The position numbers and the translations under genes were made by a program. A stretch of 64,000 bases of DNA from Opitutus sp. (lineage in GTDB: Bacteria; Verrucomicrobiota; Verrucomicrobiae; Opitutales; Opitutaceae), in NCBI GenBank assembly GCA_009695065.1, contig SIBR01000003.1, positions 1-64,000 of the forward strand. The letters run 5' to 3'. The notes beneath the pieces are model-generated. The model was given only the letters and a program-made list of their open reading frames with translations. It ran no database searches and had not been told where the DNA came from. Positions 43,206-52,195 of this stretch are shown one piece after another; within the stretch, counting starts at the first letter, position 1; each line of letters opens with the position of its first letter.

Positions 43206-44402
43206 ATGACCGACGAAGTGGAAATCGCCCCCGCTGCCGACTCCGCGCCGCGCTATCTTGCACCCGGCGACGTGGGGCTCGTCACGCCCCGCGACTTCGT
43301 CCACGCGCAGCCTTTCACGTTCAAGAGCGGGCAGATCATTCCCGGTTTCACTCTGCGCTACGAGACCTACGGGACGCTCAACGCCACGCGCGACAACGCC
43401 GTGGTCGTCTGCCACGCCCTCAGCGGCGACCACCACTGTGCTGGCTGGCATTCGCTCACCGACCGCAAACCCGGCTGGTGGAACAATCTCATCGGACCCG
43501 GCAAGGCCGTCGATACCCAGCGCTTCTTCGTCGTCTGCGCCAACGTGCTCGGCGGCTGCCAGGGCTCGACCGGGCCGTCCTCGGTCAATCCCGAAACCGG
43601 CCGGCCCTACGGCATCCTGTTTCCGTTTGTCACCATCCGCGACATGGTGCGGTCGCAAAAGCTCTTGCTCGACCACCTCGGCGTGGCGGAATTGCAGGGG
43701 GTCATCGGCGGCTCGATGGGCGGGATGCTGGCCCTGCAATTCGCCATCGAATATCCCCGCTTCGCTCGCCGCGTGCTCGCGATGGCGACCACGGGCCGCG
43801 AGAGCGCGCAGGCGATCGCGTTCAACGAGGTCGGCCGGCAGGCCATCATGCAGGATCCGGCGTGGAACCACGGCGATTATCCGCGGGACGGCGGCCCGCG
43901 CGTCGGACTGGCGATCGCCCGGATGATGGCGCACATCACCTACGTCTCGGACGCCAGCATGGACCGCAAATTCGGCCGCCGCAAAAAGGAGAGCGCGCCC
44001 AACGATGCTTACACCTTCGAGCAACAGTTCGAGGTGGAGGGGTACCTGCGCTATCAGGGCCAGACGTTCATCAATCGTTTCGACGCCAACACCTATCTCT
44101 ACATCACCCGCGCGCTCGACCAGTTTGACCTCGTGCAGACCGGCGGTTCGCTTGAATCCGCCCTGGCCCCGGTCGAGGCCGAGACGCTCGTCGTCGGCTT
44201 CACCAGCGACTGGCTGTTCCCACCGGAACAGAATCGTTTGCTGGCGCTGGCCTTGCTGCGCGCCGGCAAACGCGCGAGCTACGCCGAGCTTTCCACTGAT
44301 CTCGGCCATGATTCGTTTCTGCTCGAGTCGGAAGAGCTCTACGCGCTCGTTCGCGGCTTCCTCGAACGCGACCAGCCGTATGTGTTCGATTACTCGATCT
44401 GA
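43206..44402 (+). CDS. metX: Homoserine O-acetyltransferase (or succinyltransferase) MetX
   Basis: This 398-residue alpha/beta-hydrolase-fold acyltransferase begins methionine synthesis by activating homoserine. Diagnostic blocks are LRYETYGTLNATRDNAVVVCHALSGDHH, GWWNNLIGPGKAVDT, CANVLGGCQGSTGPSSVNPETG, the nucleophile elbow GGSMGGMLALQFA, FTSDWLFPPEQ with the catalytic Asp, and DLGHDSFLLE with the catalytic His. Acetyl versus succinyl specificity cannot be settled by eye. The start is ATG 43206, and an in-frame GTG/TTG region upstream adds nothing recognisable. metW follows 105 bases downstream, the classic metX-metW pair. Confidence 0.95.
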   Translation: MTDEVEIAPAADSAPRYLAPGDVGLVTPRDFVHAQPFTFKSGQIIPGFTLRYETYGTLNATRDNAVVVCHALSGDHHCAGWHSLTDRKPGWWNNLIGPGKAVDTQRFFVVCANVLGGCQGSTGPSSVNPETGRPYGILFPFVTIRDMVRSQKLLLDHLGVAELQGVIGGSMGGMLALQFAIEYPRFARRVLAMATTGRESAQAIAFNEVGRQAIMQDPAWNHGDYPRDGGPRVGLAIARMMAHITYVSDASMDRKFGRRKKESAPNDAYTFEQQFEVEGYLRYQGQTFINRFDANTYLYITRALDQFDLVQTGGSLESALAPVEAETLVVGFTSDWLFPPEQNRLLALALLRAGKRASYAELSTDLGHDSFLLESEELYALVRGFLERDQPYVFDYSI

Positions 44403-44507
44403 AACCGCAGGCAAAGACCGGGTCATGTTGAAATCAGGAAAACCGGAACCCGTCCCTCGATCCCGTCTGCTTCCTAGATTCCGCCCCAGCCGCCTTTCGT
44501 TCCGCTC

Positions 44508-45113
44508 ATGACCAAACTCGTCGAAAAGCGCACGGTGGACATGCAGATCATCGGGGACTGGGTCGAACCCAACACCCGGGTGCTCGACCTGGGCTGCGGC
44601 CCGGGCGTGTTGCTCGATTATCTGGTGCAGACTAAAAAAGTCTCCGCCGTCGGCGTGGATCTCGATTTCGCCAAAATCACCGCCTGCGTCCGGCGCAGCC
44701 TGGCGGCCTACCAGGGCGACATGACGGAGTTCATGCGCGCATTTCCCGACAAGCATTTCGACCGCGTGATCTGTTCGCGCACCGTGCACGAACTCGACCA
44801 TCCGACCACCGTCATCCTCGAAGCCCTGCGGGTCGGACGGACGATGACGGTCGGTTTCGTCAACCACGCGTTCTGGAAAAACCGTCTCAACCTGCTCCTG
44901 CGGGGCCGCAAGATCCGCAACGAGGTGTACACCACCGAGTGGTTCGAAAGCCGGCCGGCGAATCCCGTCACCATCGCCGATTTCGAATATTTTTGCGCGG
45001 CCAAGGGCATCCGCATCGCCCGCCGCGCGCATCTGGCCGGCGACTGGCACACCCCCTGCCACACGCTGCCGAACCTGTTCGCCGGCTACGCGCTCTACGA
45101 TCTCGCACGCTGA
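44508..45113 (+). CDS. metW: Methionine biosynthesis protein MetW
   Basis: This is a 201-residue protein with a class I SAM-dependent methyltransferase fold: VLDLGCGPGVLLDYL is the SAM-binding motif I, followed by VGVDLDFAKI and FDRVICSRTVHEL. WFESRPANPVTIADFEYFC and the aromatic C-terminus are characteristic of MetW, which partners MetX and stimulates its activity in bacteria that acylate homoserine this way. It lies directly downstream of metX. The start is ATG 44508. Confidence 0.93.
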   Translation: MTKLVEKRTVDMQIIGDWVEPNTRVLDLGCGPGVLLDYLVQTKKVSAVGVDLDFAKITACVRRSLAAYQGDMTEFMRAFPDKHFDRVICSRTVHELDHPTTVILEALRVGRTMTVGFVNHAFWKNRLNLLLRGRKIRNEVYTTEWFESRPANPVTIADFEYFCAAKGIRIARRAHLAGDWHTPCHTLPNLFAGYALYDLAR

Positions 45114-45207
45114 TGCCGGCCGGCTGGGAACGGGACGCGGAGATGCTCGTCCCGCGCGCCGCCGTGCGTAAGGGTTTGCGCGCCAACCGGGCGAGCTTGT
45201 TCCGGGG

Positions 45208-46225
45208 TTGACCCCGCGGATCGCTGACTCGCCCGGCGGTCGACCCTCTTCCGCGCTTCCAGCCCACCGCTCCCGACGCCCACCCACGGATTCCTTTCTC
45301 TTCGATGCCTTTATCTATCTCGTCGCCGCGGTCGTTTCCGTCCCGATTGCGCGCCGGCTTGGTCTCGGCTCTGTCCTCGGCTACCTGCTCGCCGGCGTGC
45401 TCATCGGACCGCACCGCTTGAACCTGGTCGGCGATCGTTCGGACCACGTGATGCACTTCGCGGAGTTCGGAGTGGTGATGATGCTCTTTCTCGTCGGACT
45501 CGAGTTGCAGCCCGGTGTGCTCTGGGAGATGCGCACCCGGCTCTTCGGCCTCGGCGGGCTCCAGGTGGGCGGCACGGCCGCGATCATCGCGGCCGTCGGG
45601 CTCATCCTCGCGATGTCATCCACCGCCATCGTCCTGCAAACCCTGCAGGAACGCGGGCAGTTGAAAACGCCCGCCGGTGAGGCCTCGTTCGCCATGCTGC
45701 TCTTTCAGGCCATCGCCGTAATCCCCGGCGTCACAGGATAATCCCGCCATCATCGCCGGTTTCGGCCGTTTCGGCCACGTCGTCGGCCGGCTCCTGCGCG
45801 CCAAGCTCATCGTCATCGCCATCGACCACGAGGCGAAGGCCGTCGAGCTGGTTGAAACCGTGCAACAACACTTCCCGCAGCTCAAAATCTTCGCCCGGGC
45901 CGTCGGGCGCGTCCATGCCTACGAGTTCCAGAAACGCGGCGTACAGACCTTCTATCGCGAGACGCTCGGCAGCTCGCTCGATCTCGGAGTCGACGTCATG
46001 CGCGCCCTCGGCATGGAGACCGAGCAGGCCCGCCGCGCCGCGCTCCTGTTCAAGGAGCATGACGAACGCTCCGTCCGCGAACTCGCGCAATACTGGGACG
46101 ACGACGATGCGTACTTTGCCAACGCGCGACTGCACATCGAGGCGTTCGAACACATGTTCCGCAGCGACGCCGCGCCGCCCAAAACCGCGCCCGGCACCCC
46201 GCCGGCCGGCGCTTCGCCGACCTAG
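45208..46225 (+). pseudogene. Kef-type K+/H+ antiporter remnant with internal deletions
   Basis: The first frame encodes the start of a CPA2/KefB-like antiporter ([48 protein letters not shown]). At about 45595 AAIIAAV jumps directly to [20 protein letters not shown], as if about 15-20 residues were lost. After [13 protein letters not shown] the sequence jumps at about 45725-45748 into the cytosolic NAD-binding domain in another frame (IIAGFGRFGHVVGRLLRA), losing the remaining transmembrane helices. Inside that domain DHEAKAVELV joins ETVQQHFPQLKIFARA, dropping the middle of the RCK-N fold. The C-terminal helical tail to 46225 is intact. No normal ATG is visible; the only start is TTG 45208. 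Confidence 0.85.
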
Positions 46226-46229
46226 GAAT

Positions 46230-46496
46230 TCAGCCTTGGGCAACCCGCCCACCTGCCCGGACGAGGCGGTGGGAGGTCGCCCCCAACTCGTTGGCAATCG
46301 CCGTCCTCATTTCCCCGCCCCAATTTTCCCGCCGGGCGATTTCCAGTCTCTGCCACAGCCAGGCCTCGCGCGTCTGCAAACGCGCGAGTTCGTGCTGCGG
46401 GGTATTCTGCGCCGGATCCCGCGCCTGGAGCCAGACCGCAACGTACACCACCACGGTCACGAAAAACACGGCGATGACGGCGAAGGCTTCAAGCAT
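46230..46496 (-). CDS. Small membrane protein with cytosolic helix, unknown function
   Basis: ATG 46496 gives 88 residues: one hydrophobic segment (AFAVIAVFFVTVVVYVAVWL) followed by a charged helical part (LARLQTREAWLWQRLEIARREN) and a basic tail. No family recognised. It could also start further upstream, but the added residues are not hydrophobic or conserved-looking. It is convergent with the antiporter remnant, the stops being four bases apart. The coding strand is judged from the sensible membrane topology only. Confidence 0.55.
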   Translation of the reverse strand: MLEAFAVIAVFFVTVVVYVAVWLQARDPAQNTPQHELARLQTREAWLWQRLEIARRENWGGEMRTAIANELGATSHRLVRAGGRVAQG

Positions 46497-46667
46497 GGCG
46501 GCGAGCTGAGCCCGGCAAGCTGGCGCAATGCGCGACGGGCTTCGAGCCCCCGCCAGGGTCTCCACCCAATTATTTCAAAGCATGCACCCGCGGGGCACGC
46601 CGGCTTATGTCGCGCCGGCTTTCCCGGTTGACCCGCAAATGCCCGGGGCTAGACCCCTCGCGGCTTC

Positions 46668-47924
46668 ATGCTCCAGACGCCCCCAGCTTTCGCCCCGGAA
46701 GCGCCCCCCGCCGGGAAGACCGGTACCGATCGCGTGCTGTCGGTCGACGCGCTGCGCGGTTTCGACATGTTCTGGATCGTGGGCGCGGGCGCGCTGGTGC
46801 ACGCGCTGGACCGGATGAACGCCAATGCCTTCACGGGCATGCTCTCGACGCAGTTGCGCCACGTGCAGTGGGAGGGATTTCGTTTCTACGATCTGATTTT
46901 CCCACTCTTCCTGTTTCTCGTCGGCGTTTCGCTCGTCTTCTCGCTCGACAAGACCCTCGCGCAGGAGGGCCCGGCCGCGACCGCCGGCCGGATCGCCCGG
47001 CGCAGCCTGCTGCTCTATCTTTTCGGGGTTTTCTATTCGGGCGGCCTGACCAACCCGTGGCCCGACATCGGGCTCGGCGGCGTGCTGCAGCGGATCGCCG
47101 CGTGCTATTTCCTCGCCGCAGTCATCTACGCCGTTTGCCGGACGCGGCTGAAGACCATGGCCGCCATCGCCGCGCTGCTGCTCGCGGGATATTGGGCCCT
47201 GCTGCGGTTTGTGCCGTTTCCGGATTTCAAGATTGACCAGGAAACCGTGACGGCCCTTGCCTGGCAGGCGGGCTCGGAATCGCCGTTCGCGATCGCAAGC
47301 GCAGTGCAAGGCCGGGTCAACGGGCTCTTTGAAGAGGGACACAACCTGACCAACTACGTCGATTTTCTCCTCTACTATGTGCCCGGCCGGAAGACGCCGC
47401 TCTACTATATCAACGAGGGCATCCTCAGCACGCTGCCGGCGATCGCGATTTGCTTGTTCGGCGCCTTCGCGGGGCGCCTGCTGAAGGACGAGCGGGTGCC
47501 GCCGCCGCGCAAGGTGGCGTGGCTGGTGGCCGCGGGCGCCGCGCTCGTGGCCTTGGGTCTCGCCTGGAGCCCTTGGTTTCCGCTGATCAAACGCATCTGG
47601 ACGTCGTCGTTCTGCCTGGTGACCAGCGGCTGTTCCGCGCTGCTGCTTGCGTTGTTCTACCACCTGATCGATGTGCGCGGACTCCGAAAGTGGTGCCAGC
47701 CGTTCGTCTGGATCGGGATGAACCCGATCACGATTTATCTCACGGCGTCCATCGTGGGTTTTTCGCGGCTCGCCGAGCGTTTCGTCGGCGGCGACGTCCG
47801 GGTATTTCTGGACACGCACGTGACCCGCGGCTTCGGCGGGCTCGTGGTGGCGCTCACCGGGCTCGGGCTGGCGGTTCTGTTCTGCTGGTTCCTGCATCGG
47901 AAGCGGATTTTTCTCCGCGTGTGA
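46668..47924 (+). CDS. NagX-like/DUF5009 acyltransferase (heparan-alpha-glucosaminide N-acetyltransferase family)
   Basis: This is a 418-residue polytopic membrane protein with about 10-11 helices. VLSVDALRGFDMFWIVG and FYDLIFPLFLFLVGVSLVFSL are the hallmark of the HGSNAT/NagX family, as is GGLTNPWPDIGLGGVLQRIA with the catalytic-region His replaced in many bacterial members. Bacterial relatives occur in amino-sugar utilisation loci and are thought to acetylate sugars at the membrane. The start at ATG 46668 places a cytosolic leader of about 22 residues before helix 1. Neighbours are degraded genes, so context does not help. Confidence 0.85.
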   Translation: MLQTPPAFAPEAPPAGKTGTDRVLSVDALRGFDMFWIVGAGALVHALDRMNANAFTGMLSTQLRHVQWEGFRFYDLIFPLFLFLVGVSLVFSLDKTLAQEGPAATAGRIARRSLLLYLFGVFYSGGLTNPWPDIGLGGVLQRIAACYFLAAVIYAVCRTRLKTMAAIAALLLAGYWALLRFVPFPDFKIDQETVTALAWQAGSESPFAIASAVQGRVNGLFEEGHNLTNYVDFLLYYVPGRKTPLYYINEGILSTLPAIAICLFGAFAGRLLKDERVPPPRKVAWLVAAGAALVALGLAWSPWFPLIKRIWTSSFCLVTSGCSALLLALFYHLIDVRGLRKWCQPFVWIGMNPITIYLTASIVGFSRLAERFVGGDVRVFLDTHVTRGFGGLVVALTGLGLAVLFCWFLHRKRIFLRV

Positions 47925-48015
47925 TGCCCGCGCGCGGCCTTGCGCAACCCCTCGCCCACCGTAATCTCGGCCCGAAAATCAAGCTGGCGGGTTTTCTTAC
48001 CGCCGCGTCGCCACC

Positions 48016-48441
48016 ATGGACACTCCTCAAAAAATTCTCCTGGTCGACGACGATCCGCTCATCGCCCAACTGGTTGGCATGTTGGTGCCGGTGTTCCGCG
48101 GTGACCCCTTCACGGTGGAGCATGTGCTGGACTACGACAACGGCCTGAAACGGCTGTTGAGCGGGACCCACGCCCTCTGCCTGCTGGACTATCATCTCGG
48201 CGCGGGCGACGGCCTGTAACTGCTCCGTGAGGCCAAGTCGCAAAACTGCCTCACGCCCGTCATCCTGCTCACGGGCGACAGCCGCGAAGAAACGGACCTC
48301 GCCGCGATAGAAGGCGGCGCGGCCGATTTCATCAACAAGCGGGACCTGAACCCCGATACGTTCGAACGCTCGGTCCAATACGCCATCAAGACCGCCAAGG
48401 CGCTGGCGGCACTCCGCGCCGCTCAAAAGCCGGCGCGTTAG
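48016..48441 (+). pseudogene. Response-regulator receiver protein interrupted by a TAA codon
   Basis: The frame reads as a single receiver domain: KILLVDDDPLIAQLVGML (acidic pocket at residues 10-12), CLLDYHLGAGDGL with the phospho-accepting Asp, then TAA at 48217-48219. It then continues uninterrupted in the same frame as LLREAKSQNCLTPVILLTGD, with the conserved Thr, and DFINKRDLNPDTF, with the conserved Lys, ending at TAG 48441. In related proteins the stop position is normally Glu (DGLELLREA), so a single GAA to TAA change explains it. All functional residues survive on both sides. No kinase gene is adjacent. The upstream sequence has no obvious promoter. Confidence 0.85.
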
Positions 48442-48454
48442 GACCGGGCCACGC

Positions 48455-49552
48455 TCACTTCAACGCCCGCTCAATCCAGGTGTAGGACAGGTGCCGGGCA
48501 GGCGTCGGGAAATCGTGGATGGAGTCGGGGTGCTCGGCCTGGATCAGGCCGGGCACGTTGTAGAGCTGGTAGATCTGGGCGGCCGCCGCCACCACCCGGT
48601 CGACACTACGCCACTTGTAATTGCTGTCCCGGAGCGGCGCGTTCGCAAAAAACGGCCGGGGCGCCAGCGCGCCGATCAGTTCGTGGAAATCGAACGGGAT
48701 TCCGGCCAGTGGCGTATCGAGGATCTTCGGCATGTAGAGTTCCTGCGCCCAGCCCCGGCCCGGCTGCCAGGCGGACGCATCCTTGTAGTCGAGGTAGGAA
48801 TCGAAGCCGCAGCTCGACACGATCACCTTGATGCGGTCCTCGAACACCGCGGTGTAAATCGCGTTGTGCCCGCCCAGCGAATGGCCGATCGCACCAAAAC
48901 CGCCCTGCTTCACGCCGGGGATGGACGCGAGGAGATCGATCGCCCGGATGTTGTCCCAAATCGCCTTCATCGTGCCGCTTTGGTAACCGAGCTTCTTCAA
49001 GTCGGGCTTGTAGTGCCCCATCTGCGGATAAAAGGGCGCGATCGTCACGTAGCCCCGCTCGGCCAGTTCCTGGCCATAGTTGCGGTTCGGCAGGCCCTTG
49101 GGTCCGCCGAGGCCGACCACGACTTTGCTGCCGATGTCGCGGTTGGTTCCCATCAGGCAAAGCACGCCCGGCCGGGCCTCGCCCGCCGAGCCGTCGAGCA
49201 CGGCCTTGGGAATCAGAAGATACGCCGGCACCCGTGAATCCGGCTCCGCCAGATACGTAATGTAGCGGCGCACGTAGGAACCGCAGTCGACCTCCTCCTC
49301 CACCTTCACGTCCAGCGGCACCCGCTTCACCGGCCCGGGCAGCGGACCCATGACCTTCTGCGCCCCGGCGAGGATTTCCGCGCGCCGGTTCTGCCAGTCG
49401 CCGATGGAACGGACCGGCGCGATCGCGCCCTTGTCATCGCGAAATTCCAGCAGATTTTCGCGGTCCAGCCGGCCGCGGTCCACCGTCGCGCCTGTGGTCA
49501 GCAACGCACCAGCCATGATTATTCCTGTCTCCAGCCATCGGTGTTTTTTCAT
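48455..49552 (-). CDS. Secreted alpha/beta-hydrolase (acetylxylan-esterase/dienelactone-hydrolase type)
   Basis: This is a 365-residue protein. ATG 49552 (MKKHRWLETGIIMAGALL) gives a signal peptide. The family features are YITYLAEPDSRVPAYLLIPK, GQELAERGYVTIAPFYPQMG and the nucleophile elbow GAIGHSLGGHNAIY. They continue with VSSCGFDSYLDYK, PFFANAPLRDSNY and a late His in HPDSIHDFP, as in bacterial acetyl-xylan esterase-like hydrolases. Such enzymes remove acetyl or methyl groups from polysaccharides. It lies downstream of the ceramidase-like gene on the same strand (140-base gap), so the two may share a transcript. Confidence 0.83.
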   Translation of the reverse strand: MKKHRWLETGIIMAGALLTTGATVDRGRLDRENLLEFRDDKGAIAPVRSIGDWQNRRAEILAGAQKVMGPLPGPVKRVPLDVKVEEEVDCGSYVRRYITYLAEPDSRVPAYLLIPKAVLDGSAGEARPGVLCLMGTNRDIGSKVVVGLGGPKGLPNRNYGQELAERGYVTIAPFYPQMGHYKPDLKKLGYQSGTMKAIWDNIRAIDLLASIPGVKQGGFGAIGHSLGGHNAIYTAVFEDRIKVIVSSCGFDSYLDYKDASAWQPGRGWAQELYMPKILDTPLAGIPFDFHELIGALAPRPFFANAPLRDSNYKWRSVDRVVAAAAQIYQLYNVPGLIQAEHPDSIHDFPTPARHLSYTWIERALK

Positions 49553-49692
49553 TTTTGCGGGAAAGTCGGATTGCCTGGCCCGGGCCACGATTTCCCCGCG
49601 CAACGGCGGGGCCGGGGGCAGGCTCGGACGGGAGCGTTGGGAAGAAAACGGGTTTGTCAGCATCCGGTTTTCAGCCGCACCGGCACCGCGCA

Positions 49693-51189
49693 TTACTTGA
49701 GCCGCGTGAACAGGGCGCCGATGGTGGCCTCGATCTTGCGCGACGCCTCCACCTCCACGCGGTTGGTGCCCAGCCATGTCTCGTAGCCGCCCAACTCGTG
49801 CTGTTCCGGCGTCGGCAGGTAGCCGTTGCTGCCGTTCGCGAGCTCGATCGTAAAGGTGTCCTTGAACGGACTGGCGGCCTTGATCGCCAGGCCCGTGGCG
49901 GTGAACGTCTCGAAGGGAATGGCGGCCACGCCGAGTTCGCCGATGCGGAAAGCCTGCAGCAGCACGCTCACCGTTTCCGGCCAGTCGCGCGCGGAGATCG
50001 TCCGCTCGGCATAGGCCTTTTCCAGGCTGTGCACCGGCGAGACCGTGGCCGGCCGCGCCAGCAACTGTTGCGCCCGCTCCACCAACCCGGGCCCAGGTCG
50101 GCGGGTTTTCAACACCAGCTCCGTCTGCGTCGCCTTTAATTCCACCCAGTCGCGATGCTGGATCGTCTTGCGCACCCGCAGCACCTCCTGCGCGACGTCA
50201 TTGGCCACCAGCCGGATTTTTTCGTACGGCGCGTATTTCCTTGGCGCTGCCTTGATGTCGACGTTGTTGACGTCGCCGCACGGGCCGTTGGCGAGCAGGC
50301 CGACGAAGGGCGGATCCTGGCGGTCGGCTCCGAGCAGTTCCTGCAGGCGATCGCAAAACGCCCCGAAGTAATCCGCCGAGATGTGGCCGGTCGGCACCCC
50401 GCCCACGTAGTGCAGCCAGTAATTCGTCAGCAACGCGATGGGACGGCCGGCGGTGGACTGCAGGGAAACGAAATAGACCTCGGGGTTGGTCGGGCCGGCG
50501 GGCCCGGCCAGATCTTTTCGGGTCGAGCCCGGATTCATCAACGCCCGGTCCTGCCCGCCGAACGGATTCACGACCGTCTTCCCGTCCTGGATCAGCCACC
50601 GCCGGTTGAACAGGTGCTGCGGCACCTGGCCCGTGCCCCAGCCGATCTGCGCCGGCTCAAGGTTGTTGAGCGCCCGTTGCACGCCGTCGGCGATCCGCCG
50701 CGCGAGGAAAGCCTGGTAGTCGTCGAGCGGTAGGATCGCCGCGGGATCAAGCGTCTCCGCATTCGAAGCCCGCATGACCATCGCATTCGAGCCGCGGGCG
50801 CTCGTGGCGGAATGCGTGTGCGTCGCCGACATCATCATGTTGGCGGCCGGCACGCCGGTCGCCGCCTCGACGCGCCGCTTCGCCTCGTCGAACACCTCGC
50901 GGTTGATCCCAACGTTGTCCACCACGACAAACACCAGCCGGCTCGTGCCGTCGTCGAGCGCCAGACAGCGCGCGTGGAGTTCGTCATGAATCTGCGTCGC
51001 CGGCGGAATGACAAAATTACCCACGATGCCGGCGCCGAGCGGCGGCGTGATGTTGCTGGTCGCGGCACCCGCCCGGAAAACCCGGGCGGCGGGCGCGGCG
51101 GTCTGGGCGCCGTGGATCGCGGTCAGCGCGGCCGTTGCCGCGATCGCCAAAAAAAGCACAGGGATAAACTTGGGGTAGGGGCGGATCAT
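49693..51189 (-). CDS. Neutral/alkaline ceramidase-like secreted hydrolase
   Basis: This is a 498-residue protein with a signal peptide (ATG 51189; hydrophobic FIPVLFLAIAATAAL). Conserved blocks are FRAGAATSNITPPLGAGIVG, LVFVVVDNVGINREVFDEAK, MMMSATHTHSATSARG with zinc-binding His residues, LTNYWLHYVGG and GLLANGPCGDVNNVD. This is the zinc-dependent ceramidase-like fold that in Verrucomicrobiota and Planctomycetota is widespread and probably acts on diverse amides or esters rather than ceramide alone. The nearby esterase on the same strand suggests a joint degradative role. The substrate is unknown. Confidence 0.85.
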   Translation of the reverse strand: MIRPYPKFIPVLFLAIAATAALTAIHGAQTAAPAARVFRAGAATSNITPPLGAGIVGNFVIPPATQIHDELHARCLALDDGTSRLVFVVVDNVGINREVFDEAKRRVEAATGVPAANMMMSATHTHSATSARGSNAMVMRASNAETLDPAAILPLDDYQAFLARRIADGVQRALNNLEPAQIGWGTGQVPQHLFNRRWLIQDGKTVVNPFGGQDRALMNPGSTRKDLAGPAGPTNPEVYFVSLQSTAGRPIALLTNYWLHYVGGVPTGHISADYFGAFCDRLQELLGADRQDPPFVGLLANGPCGDVNNVDIKAAPRKYAPYEKIRLVANDVAQEVLRVRKTIQHRDWVELKATQTELVLKTRRPGPGLVERAQQLLARPATVSPVHSLEKAYAERTISARDWPETVSVLLQAFRIGELGVAAIPFETFTATGLAIKAASPFKDTFTIELANGSNGYLPTPEQHELGGYETWLGTNRVEVEASRKIEATIGALFTRLK

Positions 51190-51346
51190 GACGGCCGCAG
51201 CAAAGGCCAAAGTGGGCGATCACGCCAACGTCAAATCGCCCGGCCACACCGGGACTGCACCCCTTTTCCACCGATACCGCACCAGCCGCCACGCCCACCG
51301 CAGGCTCGCCTCCCCGCCGCCGATTCCCCCACTATCTCTTTTCCCC

Positions 51347-52102
51347 ATGAAAAAACTGTTTTCCAACCTCGCCCTGGTCGCGTTGCTGCCTTTCGCCGTC
51401 GCCCAAGCGCCCGCTACGGCCAAAGTCGATGCCTCGGCCCCCATCGAAAAGAAGGACACCACCGGTGCTTTCCGCAAAGCCCACGAATCCTTTCTCGCCC
51501 GCGGCAAGTCCGGTCCCATCGATGTCCTCTTCATCGGCGACTCGATCACCGCCGGCTGGACCAGGGTTCCGCACATCTGGGAGCACTACTACGGCAAAAA
51601 CCAGCCCGCTAACTTCGGCATCGGCGGCGACCAGACCCAGCATGTCATCTGGCGCATCGCGAACGGCGAGCTCGACGGCATCTCCCCGAAAGTCACCGTC
51701 CTGATGCTGGGCACCAACAACTCGGCCGGCCATACCGCCGCCGAGATCGCCGCGGCCGACCGCAAGATCGTGGAACTGATCCGCCAGAAGATCCCCGGCA
51801 CCAAGGTGCTCGTGCTCGCGATCTTCCCCCGCGGCGCCCGCAAGGACCAGGCCGGCCGGATCACCGAGGCCGCCATCGCCGATGCCATCAAACGCACGGA
51901 CGTGATCAATGCCGTGAACGCCGACCTGGCGAAACTCGACGACGGCCGCAACGTGCGCTCCCTCGACATCAACGCGGTCTTCGTCGGGCAGGACGGCAAG
52001 ATTCCGTTCGCGATCATGCCCGACCAGCTTCACCCGAACGCCGCCGGCTATCAGCTCTGGGCCGACGCGATGAAGCCGTTGCTGACCGAGATGCTGAAGT
52101 AG
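51347..52102 (+). CDS. Secreted GDSL/SGNH-family esterase
   Basis: This is a 251-residue protein with a signal peptide (MKKLFSNLALVALLPFAVAQ). SGNH blocks are complete: VLFIGDSITAGW (block I, Ser), NFGIGGDQTQHVIWRI (block II, Gly), VLMLGTNNSAGHTAAEIA (block III, Asn) and MPDQLHPNAAGYQLWADAM (block V, Asp-x-x-His). The family includes acyl-hydrolases and carbohydrate acetylesterases resembling platelet-activating-factor acetylhydrolase. It is divergent from the ceramidase-like gene and is followed on the same strand by the HDOD gene after about 90 bases. Confidence 0.9.
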   Translation: MKKLFSNLALVALLPFAVAQAPATAKVDASAPIEKKDTTGAFRKAHESFLARGKSGPIDVLFIGDSITAGWTRVPHIWEHYYGKNQPANFGIGGDQTQHVIWRIANGELDGISPKVTVLMLGTNNSAGHTAAEIAAADRKIVELIRQKIPGTKVLVLAIFPRGARKDQAGRITEAAIADAIKRTDVINAVNADLAKLDDGRNVRSLDINAVFVGQDGKIPFAIMPDQLHPNAAGYQLWADAMKPLLTEMLK

Positions 52103-52195
52103 TGGGCACTCGCGGCCGGGTTCGTCCTCCGCACCCGCCACCGGGGACCCCGTAAAATTTGGTTAATTGCGCCGGCGTTGTGCCGATCGCGCAGT

